In this document: positions 45,533 through 54,055 of the stretch, in pieces | How the letters are laid out: every line of letters begins with the position of its first letter | Numbering within the stretch: position 1 is the first letter of the stretch | Origin: Nocardioides sp. Soil774 | GTDB taxonomy: Bacteria > Actinomycetota > Actinomycetes > Propionibacteriales > Nocardioidaceae | Reading direction: 5' to 3' | DNA length: 64,000 nt | Assembly (NCBI RefSeq): GCF_001428125.1 | Contig: NZ_LMSM01000001.1 | Span: 409,411 to 473,410 of the forward strand | Notes under the pieces: generated by a model | The model's input: only the letters and a program-made list of their open reading frames with translations | What the model was told of the DNA's origin: nothing | Databases searched by the model: none | Made by a program: the position numbers and the translations under genes

Positions 45533-48500
45533 ATGGCTGCCATCGACCCCGTCACAATCTTCGTCTCCTACAAGAAGGATGATGAAGTCGGTGACGGACG
45601 CGGCCGAGAGTTCGTCAAGGCATTGAGGGAGGCTGTTGAGGATTCCGCTCGGACCCAGGGCGAGTTGATTCCGGAGGTCTGGTTCGACGACGACATTGAA
45701 TCCGGGGCCGAGTGGGAAGAAGAAATTGAGCGGCGTCTCCGTAGCGCCGAGGTGACGGTGCTCGTCTACACGCCTCAGTTCTTCGCACCCGACGGATATA
45801 TCAGCAAGAATGAACTCCCGATCGTCCTGAAGCGGTTGAAGGACACCCAAGTCGTTCAGATCGTTCGACGCCCTGTCGCTCCAGGGACGAGCTTTTTTTC
45901 CGCCGAGGCGGTGCCGAAGGCCCTCCGCAAACTCGACCCCGAGCACGATGGCCAACCGTTCGATGTGCTCAACGCAGGCGAGTTTGCCACGCGGCTTGGG
46001 ATGACCGCGGACAACATAGTTGCGGCGGCGAAGCGGGCCTACGCCTTGCGCCAAACGACACACGTCCGCCCAGTCCTGGAAGAATACATCGCCAAGGTAA
46101 ATAAGAGGTTCGCAAGGTGGGATCCGGCAAACCCAGAAGATCAACTCAAGGCGCCCATCCAGGTTTGTCTCGATGCGTTGGCCCCAATGCTCAGTGGCCG
46201 CCCTCTCGCCACGCGGACTGAAGATCCCCAAGGCGCCGACGACGTGGTTTCGCACGTGCGGCTGGACATCGCTGTTCTCGACGAGCGCTCGGGTTACCGC
46301 ATTGGCCATGTCGAGTTGAAGGCGCCCGACAAGGGAGCCGATCCGACCAATCCCCGCGGCAAAGGCAACTGGACAGCGCACGACCTCGAGCAGTGGAAGA
46401 AGCTAGACAAGCATCCCAACCTCCTATACTGCAATGGGTTTGAGTGGACGCTTATCCGTGGCGGCGTCCAGGTCGGCCACGTCGACCTCGACGACTACTC
46501 GCATGACCGACTGACCGAGGCAGACGTCAAGAATTTTGCCGAGCTCGTCGGCGATTTCGTGGGATGGCGGCCTATCGCCCCCCGTACAGCGCGCGCGCTT
46601 GCTAAACGATTGGCGCCTCTGGCGCGTATCCTTCGGGAGGCAGTGGCCTTCGAGATAACCAAGGCGAATAATTCGCACGATCCGTCGCGCAGCAGGTTGG
46701 TGCAACTTCACAACACGTGGCAGCAGACCCTTATGCCTGACGCAACAGATGCCGACTTCGCTGACAGTGTGGCTCAGACCTTCACATACGCTCTCTTGCT
46801 GGCTCGACTCAATGACCGTATTTCGCTGCCCCTTGATTCCGACGACGTCGCAAAGTCCCTACGTGTACACGGACATGTGCTTCTCGGATCAGTCCTTGAT
46901 CTCTTGGCTGACCCGATGGTTCGCGGCCCACTCGACGAGCAGATCGGACTCGTCGAGACAGCCATTGCCGCCGTCGATCCGGATAAGCTGAAGTCACGCA
47001 AGGACACTTGGCTCTACTTCTACGAGGACTTTCTGGCCGAATACGACCCGAAGCGTCGGAGAGACGCGGGTGTTTACTACACGCCTGTGGAAGTGGTCGG
47101 GGCGCAGGTTCGCATGATCGACGACGCCATCAAGACCCGATTCCAAAGGGACTCGGGCCTAGGCGACAGATCCGTCAAGGTCCTCGACCCGGCTACCGGT
47201 ACCGGTACCTATCTCCTCTCGACCGCAGAACACGTCCTTGCTGAAGCAGAAGCTGCTGCCAGGTTGAGCGCCTCAGCGGGCGGACTAGGCGAGGTCGCCA
47301 CTGACGACTTGGTGCGTCAGCGGGTTGCCCTCGCCGCGAACTCACTTAAGGGACGCTTGTTTGGCTTTGAACTGCTTGTAGGCGCCTACTCGGTCGCACA
47401 CCTCCGCCTCACGAAAGAACTGACCGACGCTGGGGCGAGCCTTGATCAATTTGGTGTCGGCATATATCTCACCGACGCCCTGACAGCGCCCCGGGAGGGA
47501 CACGGAACGCTGCTGCAGCCGCCGCTTTTCTGGGGCCCGACCCAACAAGCGATTATCGCAGAGCAGCAGCAGTCAGATGCTGTAAAGAGTGACAAAGTGA
47601 AGATTACTGTCGTCGTGGGCAACCCGCCCTACAACCGCACCAACAGAGAAGCGGGTCAGGGTGCTGGAGGGGTGGAGACGCAAAACATCGTGCTGACTGG
47701 CAGCGGTGATCTCGACCCACTCATCAACGACTTTCGCGATCCGGTCGTCCGATCAGGCAACGGCCGTTCGTTGAAACACAACCTGAACGACGACTATGTG
47801 TACTTCCTTCGCTGGGCCATTTGGAAAGCGTGCGAACAGGACCCCACCGACCCCGCAATCGTCTCCTTCATCACCAACTCTTCTTACCTACGCAGCGCGC
47901 CATTTGCTGGCGTGCGCGAGCACATGCGACGCCACTTTGACGAAATTTGGATCATTGATCTTGGGGGTGGCGGTCGCGGCGCACGCAAAGAGGACAACGT
48001 GTTCGCTATCCAGACATCAGTCGCCATCTTTGTGGGTATTCAGCGACCGAGTGAATCACAAGCCAAAAGGTCCGTAGCAAAACATCAAAGGACGGCGGCA
48101 ACCGTTCGGTACCGCCGTATCGAAGGCTCTCGGGCGCAGAAGCTGGAGTCCTTGGACGAAGTATCCGGGCTTCAGGTCGGTGATACGGAATGGGCCCAGG
48201 TCAACGACGACTCGCTCACGGATTTCGCAATACCCTTCGTACCTGTCGGCCAGTCTGACTTTTGGGGATGGCCGACCCTGGACAAGATGTTGCCGTGGTC
48301 GTATTCGGGTGTTCAGTTCGCTCGCACATGGCCGATTGCGCCAGACGCTGACACGCTCCGCGACCGGTGGGACAAACTCTTTAATACGCAGGGATTGGGG
48401 GGGAAGCCCGACCCTGAGAAGTTCGTGACGCCGCGGAACAAGAAGACGGGTGTTCCGACCGGCCTGTCGATCGACTCTGTCAAGGTGGAGCCGCGAAGTG

Positions 48501-49537
48501 GCAGGACGCTTCCTGCTCTGTCATCGCCCAATGCGGTCCTGAGCATTGTCGAGCCGGTGCGCTACGGGTTTCGCAGTTTCGACCGGATGTGGTGCTTGCC
48601 GGACCCCCGGTTGTGCCACCGGATGCGTACACCCTTGTGGCAGTCCTACGGACCGACGCAGATATTCCTCACGACTCAGACTTCCACTACAAATGTGCTG
48701 GGATTCGGTCCGGCTGCGACCGTTAGCGCCGAGATTCCCGACTTGCACTATTTCGCAGGAAAGGGCGAGAAGGACGCGCATCCGCTGTGGAGGAACGCCC
48801 AGGGCACAGAGGCCAACGTCAACTCTGCACTGCTGGGACTTCTCTCCGAGACACTCGGCGAGTTCGTGCAGGCTGAAGAACTGTTTTGCTACATCGTCGG
48901 CGTTCTGGGATCCGCTGCCTACGCCGAGCGCTTTTACACTGAACTCAGTGAGTCTTCGGCTCGAGTACCAATAACCAAGTCTGCCGATCTATTCCGTGAA
49001 GTTGTTAGCTTCGGTCGCATGCTCATTGGTGTAGAGACTTATGGGGAGCGGTTTCAAGAGGCGGTGCCAGCAGGATTTTCTGGCACCGCAAGGATTGAAA
49101 GATCACCGAGCGCTGGCGATTATCCCGAGAGTTACAGGTACGAAGCAGCGTCGAGCGTCCTGAACCTCGGTGAGGGTTTGATTAGCGGCGTCTCGCCCGC
49201 CGTATGGGAGTTCGAGGTTTCTGGACTTCGAGTGGTTTCGTCATGGCTCGGCTACCGGATGCGCGACAAGAAGGGTCTCAAAGGTCCGCTCGATAGTCTG
49301 CAACCCACGAAGTGGACGTTCGACGAAGAACTGATTCAACTCCTCTGGGCGGTGGAGCAGATCGCCATGTCGGCCACCACGGGCGCGATGTTGCTCGATC
49401 GAGTGATCGCCGGCGACGTCTTCACGAATCTCGAGCTACCCCAACCCTCGGCTGCCGAGACGGCCGCTCCGTCTGTCAAAGGACCCACGCTTCTCGAGAC
49501 TCTCGCTGGAGACGAGGATGATGACGCCGAGGGCTGA
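45533..49537 (+). CDS. TIR-like / PD-(D/E)XK-like / type ISP-like DNA methyltransferase fusion
   Basis: 1,334 residues. Residues ~5-125 show a TIR-like domain: TIFVSYKKDDE, EVWFDDDIESGAEWEEEI, VTVLVYTPQFFAPDGYISKNELPIVL. Residues ~235-330 show a PD-(D/E)XK-like nuclease core: RLDIAVLDERSG and HVELKAPDKG. Residues ~500-900 are an adenine-N6 methyltransferase: GVYYTPVEVV, motif I LDPATGTGTYLL near 552 and motif IV GNPPYNRT near 697. The rest resembles the C-terminal region of type ISP enzymes (RSFDRMWCLPDPRL, DLHYFAGKG). No helicase motifs were seen. It is therefore a restriction-modification-like enzyme carrying a TIR domain in place of the usual N-terminal partners. TTG 45503 is an alternative start. 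It overlaps the next gene by 20 nt. Confidence 0.75.
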   Translation: MAAIDPVTIFVSYKKDDEVGDGRGREFVKALREAVEDSARTQGELIPEVWFDDDIESGAEWEEEIERRLRSAEVTVLVYTPQFFAPDGYISKNELPIVLKRLKDTQVVQIVRRPVAPGTSFFSAEAVPKALRKLDPEHDGQPFDVLNAGEFATRLGMTADNIVAAAKRAYALRQTTHVRPVLEEYIAKVNKRFARWDPANPEDQLKAPIQVCLDALAPMLSGRPLATRTEDPQGADDVVSHVRLDIAVLDERSGYRIGHVELKAPDKGADPTNPRGKGNWTAHDLEQWKKLDKHPNLLYCNGFEWTLIRGGVQVGHVDLDDYSHDRLTEADVKNFAELVGDFVGWRPIAPRTARALAKRLAPLARILREAVAFEITKANNSHDPSRSRLVQLHNTWQQTLMPDATDADFADSVAQTFTYALLLARLNDRISLPLDSDDVAKSLRVHGHVLLGSVLDLLADPMVRGPLDEQIGLVETAIAAVDPDKLKSRKDTWLYFYEDFLAEYDPKRRRDAGVYYTPVEVVGAQVRMIDDAIKTRFQRDSGLGDRSVKVLDPATGTGTYLLSTAEHVLAEAEAAARLSASAGGLGEVATDDLVRQRVALAANSLKGRLFGFELLVGAYSVAHLRLTKELTDAGASLDQFGVGIYLTDALTAPREGHGTLLQPPLFWGPTQQAIIAEQQQSDAVKSDKVKITVVVGNPPYNRTNREAGQGAGGVETQNIVLTGSGDLDPLINDFRDPVVRSGNGRSLKHNLNDDYVYFLRWAIWKACEQDPTDPAIVSFITNSSYLRSAPFAGVREHMRRHFDEIWIIDLGGGGRGARKEDNVFAIQTSVAIFVGIQRPSESQAKRSVAKHQRTAATVRYRRIEGSRAQKLESLDEVSGLQVGDTEWAQVNDDSLTDFAIPFVPVGQSDFWGWPTLDKMLPWSYSGVQFARTWPIAPDADTLRDRWDKLFNTQGLGGKPDPEKFVTPRNKKTGVPTGLSIDSVKVEPRSGRTLPALSSPNAVLSIVEPVRYGFRSFDRMWCLPDPRLCHRMRTPLWQSYGPTQIFLTTQTSTTNVLGFGPAATVSAEIPDLHYFAGKGEKDAHPLWRNAQGTEANVNSALLGLLSETLGEFVQAEELFCYIVGVLGSAAYAERFYTELSESSARVPITKSADLFREVVSFGRMLIGVETYGERFQEAVPAGFSGTARIERSPSAGDYPESYRYEAASSVLNLGEGLISGVSPAVWEFEVSGLRVVSSWLGYRMRDKKGLKGPLDSLQPTKWTFDEELIQLLWAVEQIAMSATTGAMLLDRVIAGDVFTNLELPQPSAAETAAPSVKGPTLLETLAGDEDDDAEG

Positions 49538-49946
49538 CTCCACCTGGACGCCATCAGATGTGCGCAACTTCCTTGAGGGCGCGCAGTCCTACCGCTCACG
49601 TGTCGTTGTCACCGCCAAGCGCCTTGGCGAGCAGGTGACATGGAAAACGGCTTCTGGAAGCAACCTGACCGCGGAAGCGGGCGACTGGCTCGTCTCAGAC
49701 GGCGAGAGCAGTTGGACGGTGGCGGCAGACGTTTTCGCGACAACTTATCGCGAGGTCGGTAGCGGCAGTTTTACAAAGACTGCATTGGTTGTTGCCCGCC
49801 AGTTAGCCGTCAAAGTGACCATAGCCACGATGGAGGGACCTGCGACCGGGAATGCTGGCGATTGGGTAGTGCGTAACCCTGGGGGCGACGCTTGGCCGGT
49901 TCCTGACCGTGAGTTCAAGCGCCGCTACGAACCGGTTGTGGGCTGA
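49518..49946 (+). CDS. Small protein with two PGDYG-like repeats, coupled to the TIR-methyltransferase
   Basis: 142 residues with two repeats of one pattern: a strand (VVVTAKRLGEQVTWKTASG / LVVARQLAVKVTIATMEGP), then AGDWLVSDGESSWTV and AGDWVVRNPGGDAWPV, each ending TYREV or RYEPV. It resembles the PGDYG family found in nucleotide-centred conflict systems. ATG 49518 overlaps the methyltransferase stop by 20 nt. It converges on the RyR gene with a 22-bp overlap. A TTA codon is present at 49803. Confidence 0.65.
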   Translation: MMTPRADSTWTPSDVRNFLEGAQSYRSRVVVTAKRLGEQVTWKTASGSNLTAEAGDWLVSDGESSWTVAADVFATTYREVGSGSFTKTALVVARQLAVKVTIATMEGPATGNAGDWVVRNPGGDAWPVPDREFKRRYEPVVG

Positions 49947-51556
49947 ACTCTCCGGATCCCGTATCCAAACATTGCCGCCAGCGCCGGGTACACCTTTGCG
50001 ATCACGTCGTGGTTGTAGTCCCTGGTCGAGGGGTCCAACTCCTCGAACTCACGGCAGTGTGGCCCGTCATGCCACGTGCCGTCAGACTGAAGCCTCAGTG
50101 ACACCCGACGTTCAACGCCCTCGGGGTCAGTCCACATTCGCCGTTTCCACCACTCGTCGTGCTCCATCCGCGCCATGCGATCTATCACTTCAGGCGAAGG
50201 AGGACCGTCAACCCAGCCCAAGCCTGTACCTGACCGCAACTCGAAGCCGTGTTCGCCCAACACCGCAAGCATGTACTTTGCAGCGGCGATGGACGACTGT
50301 TCGTTGCGCCCCAGACTTCCAACGCTCCAGGCGGACCCGCTCGTGCCGGGGTGCGCAGCGACGTAGAGGCTTGTGTAGGCGTCATCAAAGGCCCGTCCCC
50401 ATTGAACATCTAGCCCATCCGTTACTACCCGGTGGTCGAGACCATCAGCATCCGGGTCAACGACCAGCACGTCCCCCCGCACAAGCGGCGATCCCGGGCT
50501 CCACTCCTTCAGTTTGTGGAGACGTGAAGCCTGTGGGAGCGCCACGGAACCGAGAAGGTCGGCCGCAACAGCAGCGACCACGGCCCGTTCACTGCTCTGC
50601 CGCGCCACCTCGGCGGCGACCCTCTCTGGCACGCCAGCTACCACGCAGACCTCTGCCTCCGCCTCTGTGGGGACAAAAGCGAAGCTTGGTTGTCCCTTAA
50701 TTAGGTTCGTCGCGGAACTCGTATTTGCCAGCCACATCTGGATGGTAGTAACTAGAGGACTTACCCCACAGGCGACAAACGAAACGAGCACCGGTACTTT
50801 ACGGTCACGCCCATGAGCGACTAGAGCAGCTGCGACGAGTTGCCCGATGTTGTCGGCTGGGTGGAAACCCTCCGCCTCTGGGAGGGTAGTCAGAACGCTG
50901 GGCCGAAGAGCGCGAGCCAGATCAGACGACCGCACGAGTTGGAATGGGCGCGACTGCCGCATCAAGGGTCGGGCAGCGGCCGCCAGGCGAGCGCTAACGG
51001 TATCCGACGAACCGGCAACGACCACGGAGGTTGCGGCTCGAACGAGCTTCTCCGCCAGTGGGTCATCTCCGATGTCTTGCCAGTTTTGGAGCAGCATCGA
51101 TCCGCGGCCGCTGGCTGGCCCGTCTTCATGAATGCGGACCAGCGACGCGCGCGCCTCACCGTCGAGGGATCTAGCGATGGCGTCAGCCTCAGCAGATGAC
51201 CCGATAATGACAACGCCGCCCCTCCGCCGGGCTGTTGAGAGCCGAGCGATGCGCGTACGCGAGAGGTGTAGCAGCACTGAGGTTGCGGCGCCGAAGGTGG
51301 TGAATAGCGCCAAGATCAAGCCGGCAGCCATCCACGGGCTCGGCTGGTCCGCTTGACCGTCAAGCACTGAGTATGTGCCGACGAAGGCAGCAAGACCGAG
51401 GTAGAACACGGCGAAGACCTCGGGGTCAGACGCCTCGCGCCATGCTGTGATGCAGTTGTAGGAGAGGACAAACGCGACGAGCCCTACGATTAACCATGAT
51501 GGCTTCTTTTCTCGCACGAGTATGAGGTTAGTAGAGGGTGCGACTTGCTCGGGCAT
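49925..51556 (-). CDS. Membrane protein with Rossmann-like and RyR domains
   Basis: 543 residues. Three hydrophobic segments (about 19-40, 46-65 and 75-97) are followed by a Rossmann-like TrkA-N-type domain (GGVVIIGSSAEADAIARSL near 112) and a second alpha/beta region. The C-terminal RyR-type domain (about 455-540) has EVIDRMARMEHDEWWKRRMW and NHDVIAKVYPALAAMFGYGI. RyR and TM-Rossmann proteins recur next to TIR and nucleotide-signalling effectors in bacterial conflict loci, where RyR is thought to bind a nucleotide-derived signal. ATG 51556 was chosen as the first Met before TM1; TTG 51736 is a longer option. A TTA codon is present at 51493. Confidence 0.68.
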   Translation of the reverse strand: MPEQVAPSTNLILVREKKPSWLIVGLVAFVLSYNCITAWREASDPEVFAVFYLGLAAFVGTYSVLDGQADQPSPWMAAGLILALFTTFGAATSVLLHLSRTRIARLSTARRRGGVVIIGSSAEADAIARSLDGEARASLVRIHEDGPASGRGSMLLQNWQDIGDDPLAEKLVRAATSVVVAGSSDTVSARLAAAARPLMRQSRPFQLVRSSDLARALRPSVLTTLPEAEGFHPADNIGQLVAAALVAHGRDRKVPVLVSFVACGVSPLVTTIQMWLANTSSATNLIKGQPSFAFVPTEAEAEVCVVAGVPERVAAEVARQSSERAVVAAVAADLLGSVALPQASRLHKLKEWSPGSPLVRGDVLVVDPDADGLDHRVVTDGLDVQWGRAFDDAYTSLYVAAHPGTSGSAWSVGSLGRNEQSSIAAAKYMLAVLGEHGFELRSGTGLGWVDGPPSPEVIDRMARMEHDEWWKRRMWTDPEGVERRVSLRLQSDGTWHDGPHCREFEELDPSTRDYNHDVIAKVYPALAAMFGYGIRRVQPTTGS

Positions 51557-51772
51557 TAAGTCGCTATCTGCGAGGCCCGCGCACCGACCGAGGCTGGTTA
51601 GCCGGACCGGCGGCTGGCGTTGCGATGATGACGACCCGGCCGATACGAGGTCCGGCGAAGAAGTTTGGATCCACCCAATGATGCGTTCGCAGTAGACCCG
51701 ACTAGCGTGCACGACGACTAGCGGGCACGCCCTCAAGGATTGGCTGACCCGACCGATGACGTGCCTGGGTGC

Positions 51773-53032
51773 TCACTCGTTGATAGCGCTAAATGCGGCG
51801 GTCACGCCACCGAGGATTTCCTCGACGCCCATCTTCATGGCATCGAGGTCGGATCGGGCCTTCGTGATCGCCCTCTCGGCCGACGTCAGCGAACCCTTCA
51901 CTGTGCTGACTGCCGTCAGTTGGGCCAGCGCCTGGTCAATGCGCCGCCGCAGATCGTCCAGATCCAGTTCAACACCATCGTCGTCAGCGAGCGAGGCGAG
52001 GGCGTCGGCCCTCGCCATCTGGTAGGCCACCCGCAGCGCGAGGTGGGAAGGATCATTTCGCTCCGCGACCACCACGTAGCGGGAAGGGGCCATGCGAATG
52101 AGTGGCTGCTTCTTGTAGCCGTAGTCGTCGCGTGCCATAACAAGAATAGATGCCACGGCGTCCCGGTTCTGGGCAGAGCCGTCGAGCTGCACCAACATGT
52201 CCTTGGGGCCTAGCTTGGAGTCCTTCGCCTCAACGGCGAATCGGGCAGTTCGACCACTCGGACCGCATACCTCCACCACGAAGTCGCCCATCTTCGACTC
52301 GCCAATGCCACGATCTGTCCCGGTCGACTTGACCACGTCTCCGCAGGTGGTGGAAAGCTCATTGAGCACCTCACCCAGCACCGTTTCGTACTCCAGCCCG
52401 TCAGCCGGAGTCGTGGCTAGATCCCGCCTCTCGACCACTAGCGCGTGCACCGCGGTCATCTGCTGCGTCACCTGGTGAAGTGGGCTCGCGAACCCCTCGA
52501 GCAATTCGCGACGCAGCTGACCGAGTGGGCTCTCCTCGCGAGACGCGTCGAGCATCGCTCGAATCTGGGCGACAGCCCCTGTCAGCTCGGCCTGCGATTG
52601 ACTTTGGACAGCATCGAGGAGCTGGCTCGCTGCGCTCTCACGGTCGTTTGCGTTGAGTGCCTGCTTGATCGCCTCCTGGAGCACCTGGCTGCTGTCGCGG
52701 GCTGCGGCCGGGATGGCGCCTCGTGCGGGGTCGATGGCGGCCTCGACCTGCTGTTGCAGCTGCAGCGTCGCTTGATCTGTAAGGCTTCGAATCTGGTTTT
52801 CGAATCTGCCGAGTTGCTCTTCCAGCCGGGCAACCTCATTGTCGGTCTGGGCCAACCGTCGCACCGCCACTCCCAGGTTGAAGACCTCCTGGCAGACCGC
52901 ACCGGCCGCGTGCTCGTCGTTGAGCTCCAGTACCTCTGCAACGAGCTCCGGGTCATTGGTGGTCAGGTTGTCAGCGTCGATGATGCCGTCGTAGACGGCT
53001 GCGACAGGCGCGTTGCCGGTCAGCGAAGTCAT
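51773..53032 (-). CDS. Coiled-coil protein with PD-(D/E)XK-like C-terminal domain
   Basis: 419 residues. A coiled coil (about 58-100, RLEEQLGRFENQIRSLTDQ) and helical region lead to a DUF2130-like nuclease fold: GDFVVEV, then FAVEAKDSK (Asp250, Glu268, Lys270 spaced as in PD-(D/E)XK), and QLDGSAQNRDAVASILV. It is probably a restriction-endonuclease-like effector. The ATG at 53032 follows GGGAGA. It is co-directional with the HTH gene upstream; function and target are not known. Confidence 0.65.
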   Translation of the reverse strand: MTSLTGNAPVAAVYDGIIDADNLTTNDPELVAEVLELNDEHAAGAVCQEVFNLGVAVRRLAQTDNEVARLEEQLGRFENQIRSLTDQATLQLQQQVEAAIDPARGAIPAAARDSSQVLQEAIKQALNANDRESAASQLLDAVQSQSQAELTGAVAQIRAMLDASREESPLGQLRRELLEGFASPLHQVTQQMTAVHALVVERRDLATTPADGLEYETVLGEVLNELSTTCGDVVKSTGTDRGIGESKMGDFVVEVCGPSGRTARFAVEAKDSKLGPKDMLVQLDGSAQNRDAVASILVMARDDYGYKKQPLIRMAPSRYVVVAERNDPSHLALRVAYQMARADALASLADDDGVELDLDDLRRRIDQALAQLTAVSTVKGSLTSAERAITKARSDLDAMKMGVEEILGGVTAAFSAINE

Positions 53033-53223
53033 AGGGTCTCCCGTCGTGAGCGTCGGTGTGGGCTGAGGTCGCGGGACGCTCCCATACAGTGTGCTTGCTC
53101 TGCTGACGGTGCGCCGCGGGATCGCGAATCTCGTCGCATTCGGCTGCCAGGTCTCCGACTGGCATAGATGGGCCGTACTAAGGGGGTCCCACCGGTGCTG
53201 GAGGTCTCCCCTGGGGCGACTGG

Positions 53224-53895
53224 TCAACTGCTCTGCGCGGTAACCAGCTTGGTCAGCACAGTCTGGCCCTCAAGCTGATGCTGGCGCTCGGGACTATCGA
53301 GGAGGTCAGCGATCCGCATGAGCCTCGGGAGGGTCGCTTGGTGCGACGTACCTGCCTGCGTCCTGAGGTGGTAGCCACCGACGACGGTACGGATGGTGAT
53401 CACAGATCGGTCATGCTGCACCGGCCGGAGGCGGAGCCTGCGCACCAGCATGTTCTCTAGCTCGCTAGTCACGTAGAGGAATTCGGCTGCTCGCACGACT
53501 TCGGGAAACCCGGTCATGAGGCGACTCCAGGAGCGCTGATTGATGCCGTAGATGGTCGTCGTGTCGGCACGCTTGGCTAGCCAGCGCCTTACCAGTATGG
53601 GGTCGAGGGGTCTTTCTGACAGGCGTCGCTTCAGTCGTGATCGCTCACTGGCGCTGATCCACGGGGCGGTTCCACCGTCGAGGAGATCGGCGACGGCCCA
53701 CGCGATGGGCTGGGACATGGCTCGCGGTGCATTGTCCGATGATGAAAGTCGCTGCGCTTCGACTGAGCCGGCGTCGATCAACAGTTGACCCTGCTCTCCT
53801 CGAACTGCCTGAAGGCGCCCGCACTTGGCGAGTGCTCGAACACGTGCGGGCGTGACGCCAAGAGCCTCGGCCGCCTGCGCCGTGGTGAAGCTCAT
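53224..53895 (-). CDS. Helix-turn-helix protein
   Basis: 223 residues. The N-terminal HTH (SFTTAQAAEALGVTPARVRALAKCGRLQAVRGEQG) resembles MerR/excisionase DNA-binding domains. The C-terminal part (ERPLDPILVRRWLAKRADTTTIYG and onward) has no recognised family but includes an Arg-rich strand region. ATG 53895 was preferred over the longer reading from 54093. It is divergent from the 54056 gene and may regulate the neighbouring nuclease-like gene. Confidence 0.6.
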   Translation of the reverse strand: MSFTTAQAAEALGVTPARVRALAKCGRLQAVRGEQGQLLIDAGSVEAQRLSSSDNAPRAMSQPIAWAVADLLDGGTAPWISASERSRLKRRLSERPLDPILVRRWLAKRADTTTIYGINQRSWSRLMTGFPEVVRAAEFLYVTSELENMLVRRLRLRPVQHDRSVITIRTVVGGYHLRTQAGTSHQATLPRLMRIADLLDSPERQHQLEGQTVLTKLVTAQSS

Positions 53896-54055
53896 CGGTG
53901 CAATCTGGAGGAGCCGCAATAGGTGTGTCAACTGGCGACGGGGGAAGACCCCTGACTTTGAGCGTGAAACCGCCTCAATGGAGAGCGAACGAGGGGTGTC
54001 CGTACACATGTGCCGTGTCGGAATCGACCGAATCTCAAGCACCCCAGGAGGGGTC
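53896..54055. promoter_or_regulatory. Divergent intergenic region
   Basis: 160 bp between the HTH gene and the 54056 gene. An AGGAGGGG site precedes ATG 54056. It shares TGTCCGTA with the promoter of the GGCT-like gene. No palindrome was clear. Confidence 0.3.

Noticed and set aside
45255..45626. Plus-strand open frame of 123 codons between the recombinase and the TIR-methyltransferase
   Set aside because: It overlaps the real start of the large gene in another frame, its product is Arg/Ser-rich, and it has no ribosome site.
45533..49537. Conventional type I or type ISP restriction system
   Set aside because: No separate specificity or helicase/translocase genes and no helicase motifs inside the large protein were seen; the N-terminus looks TIR-like instead.
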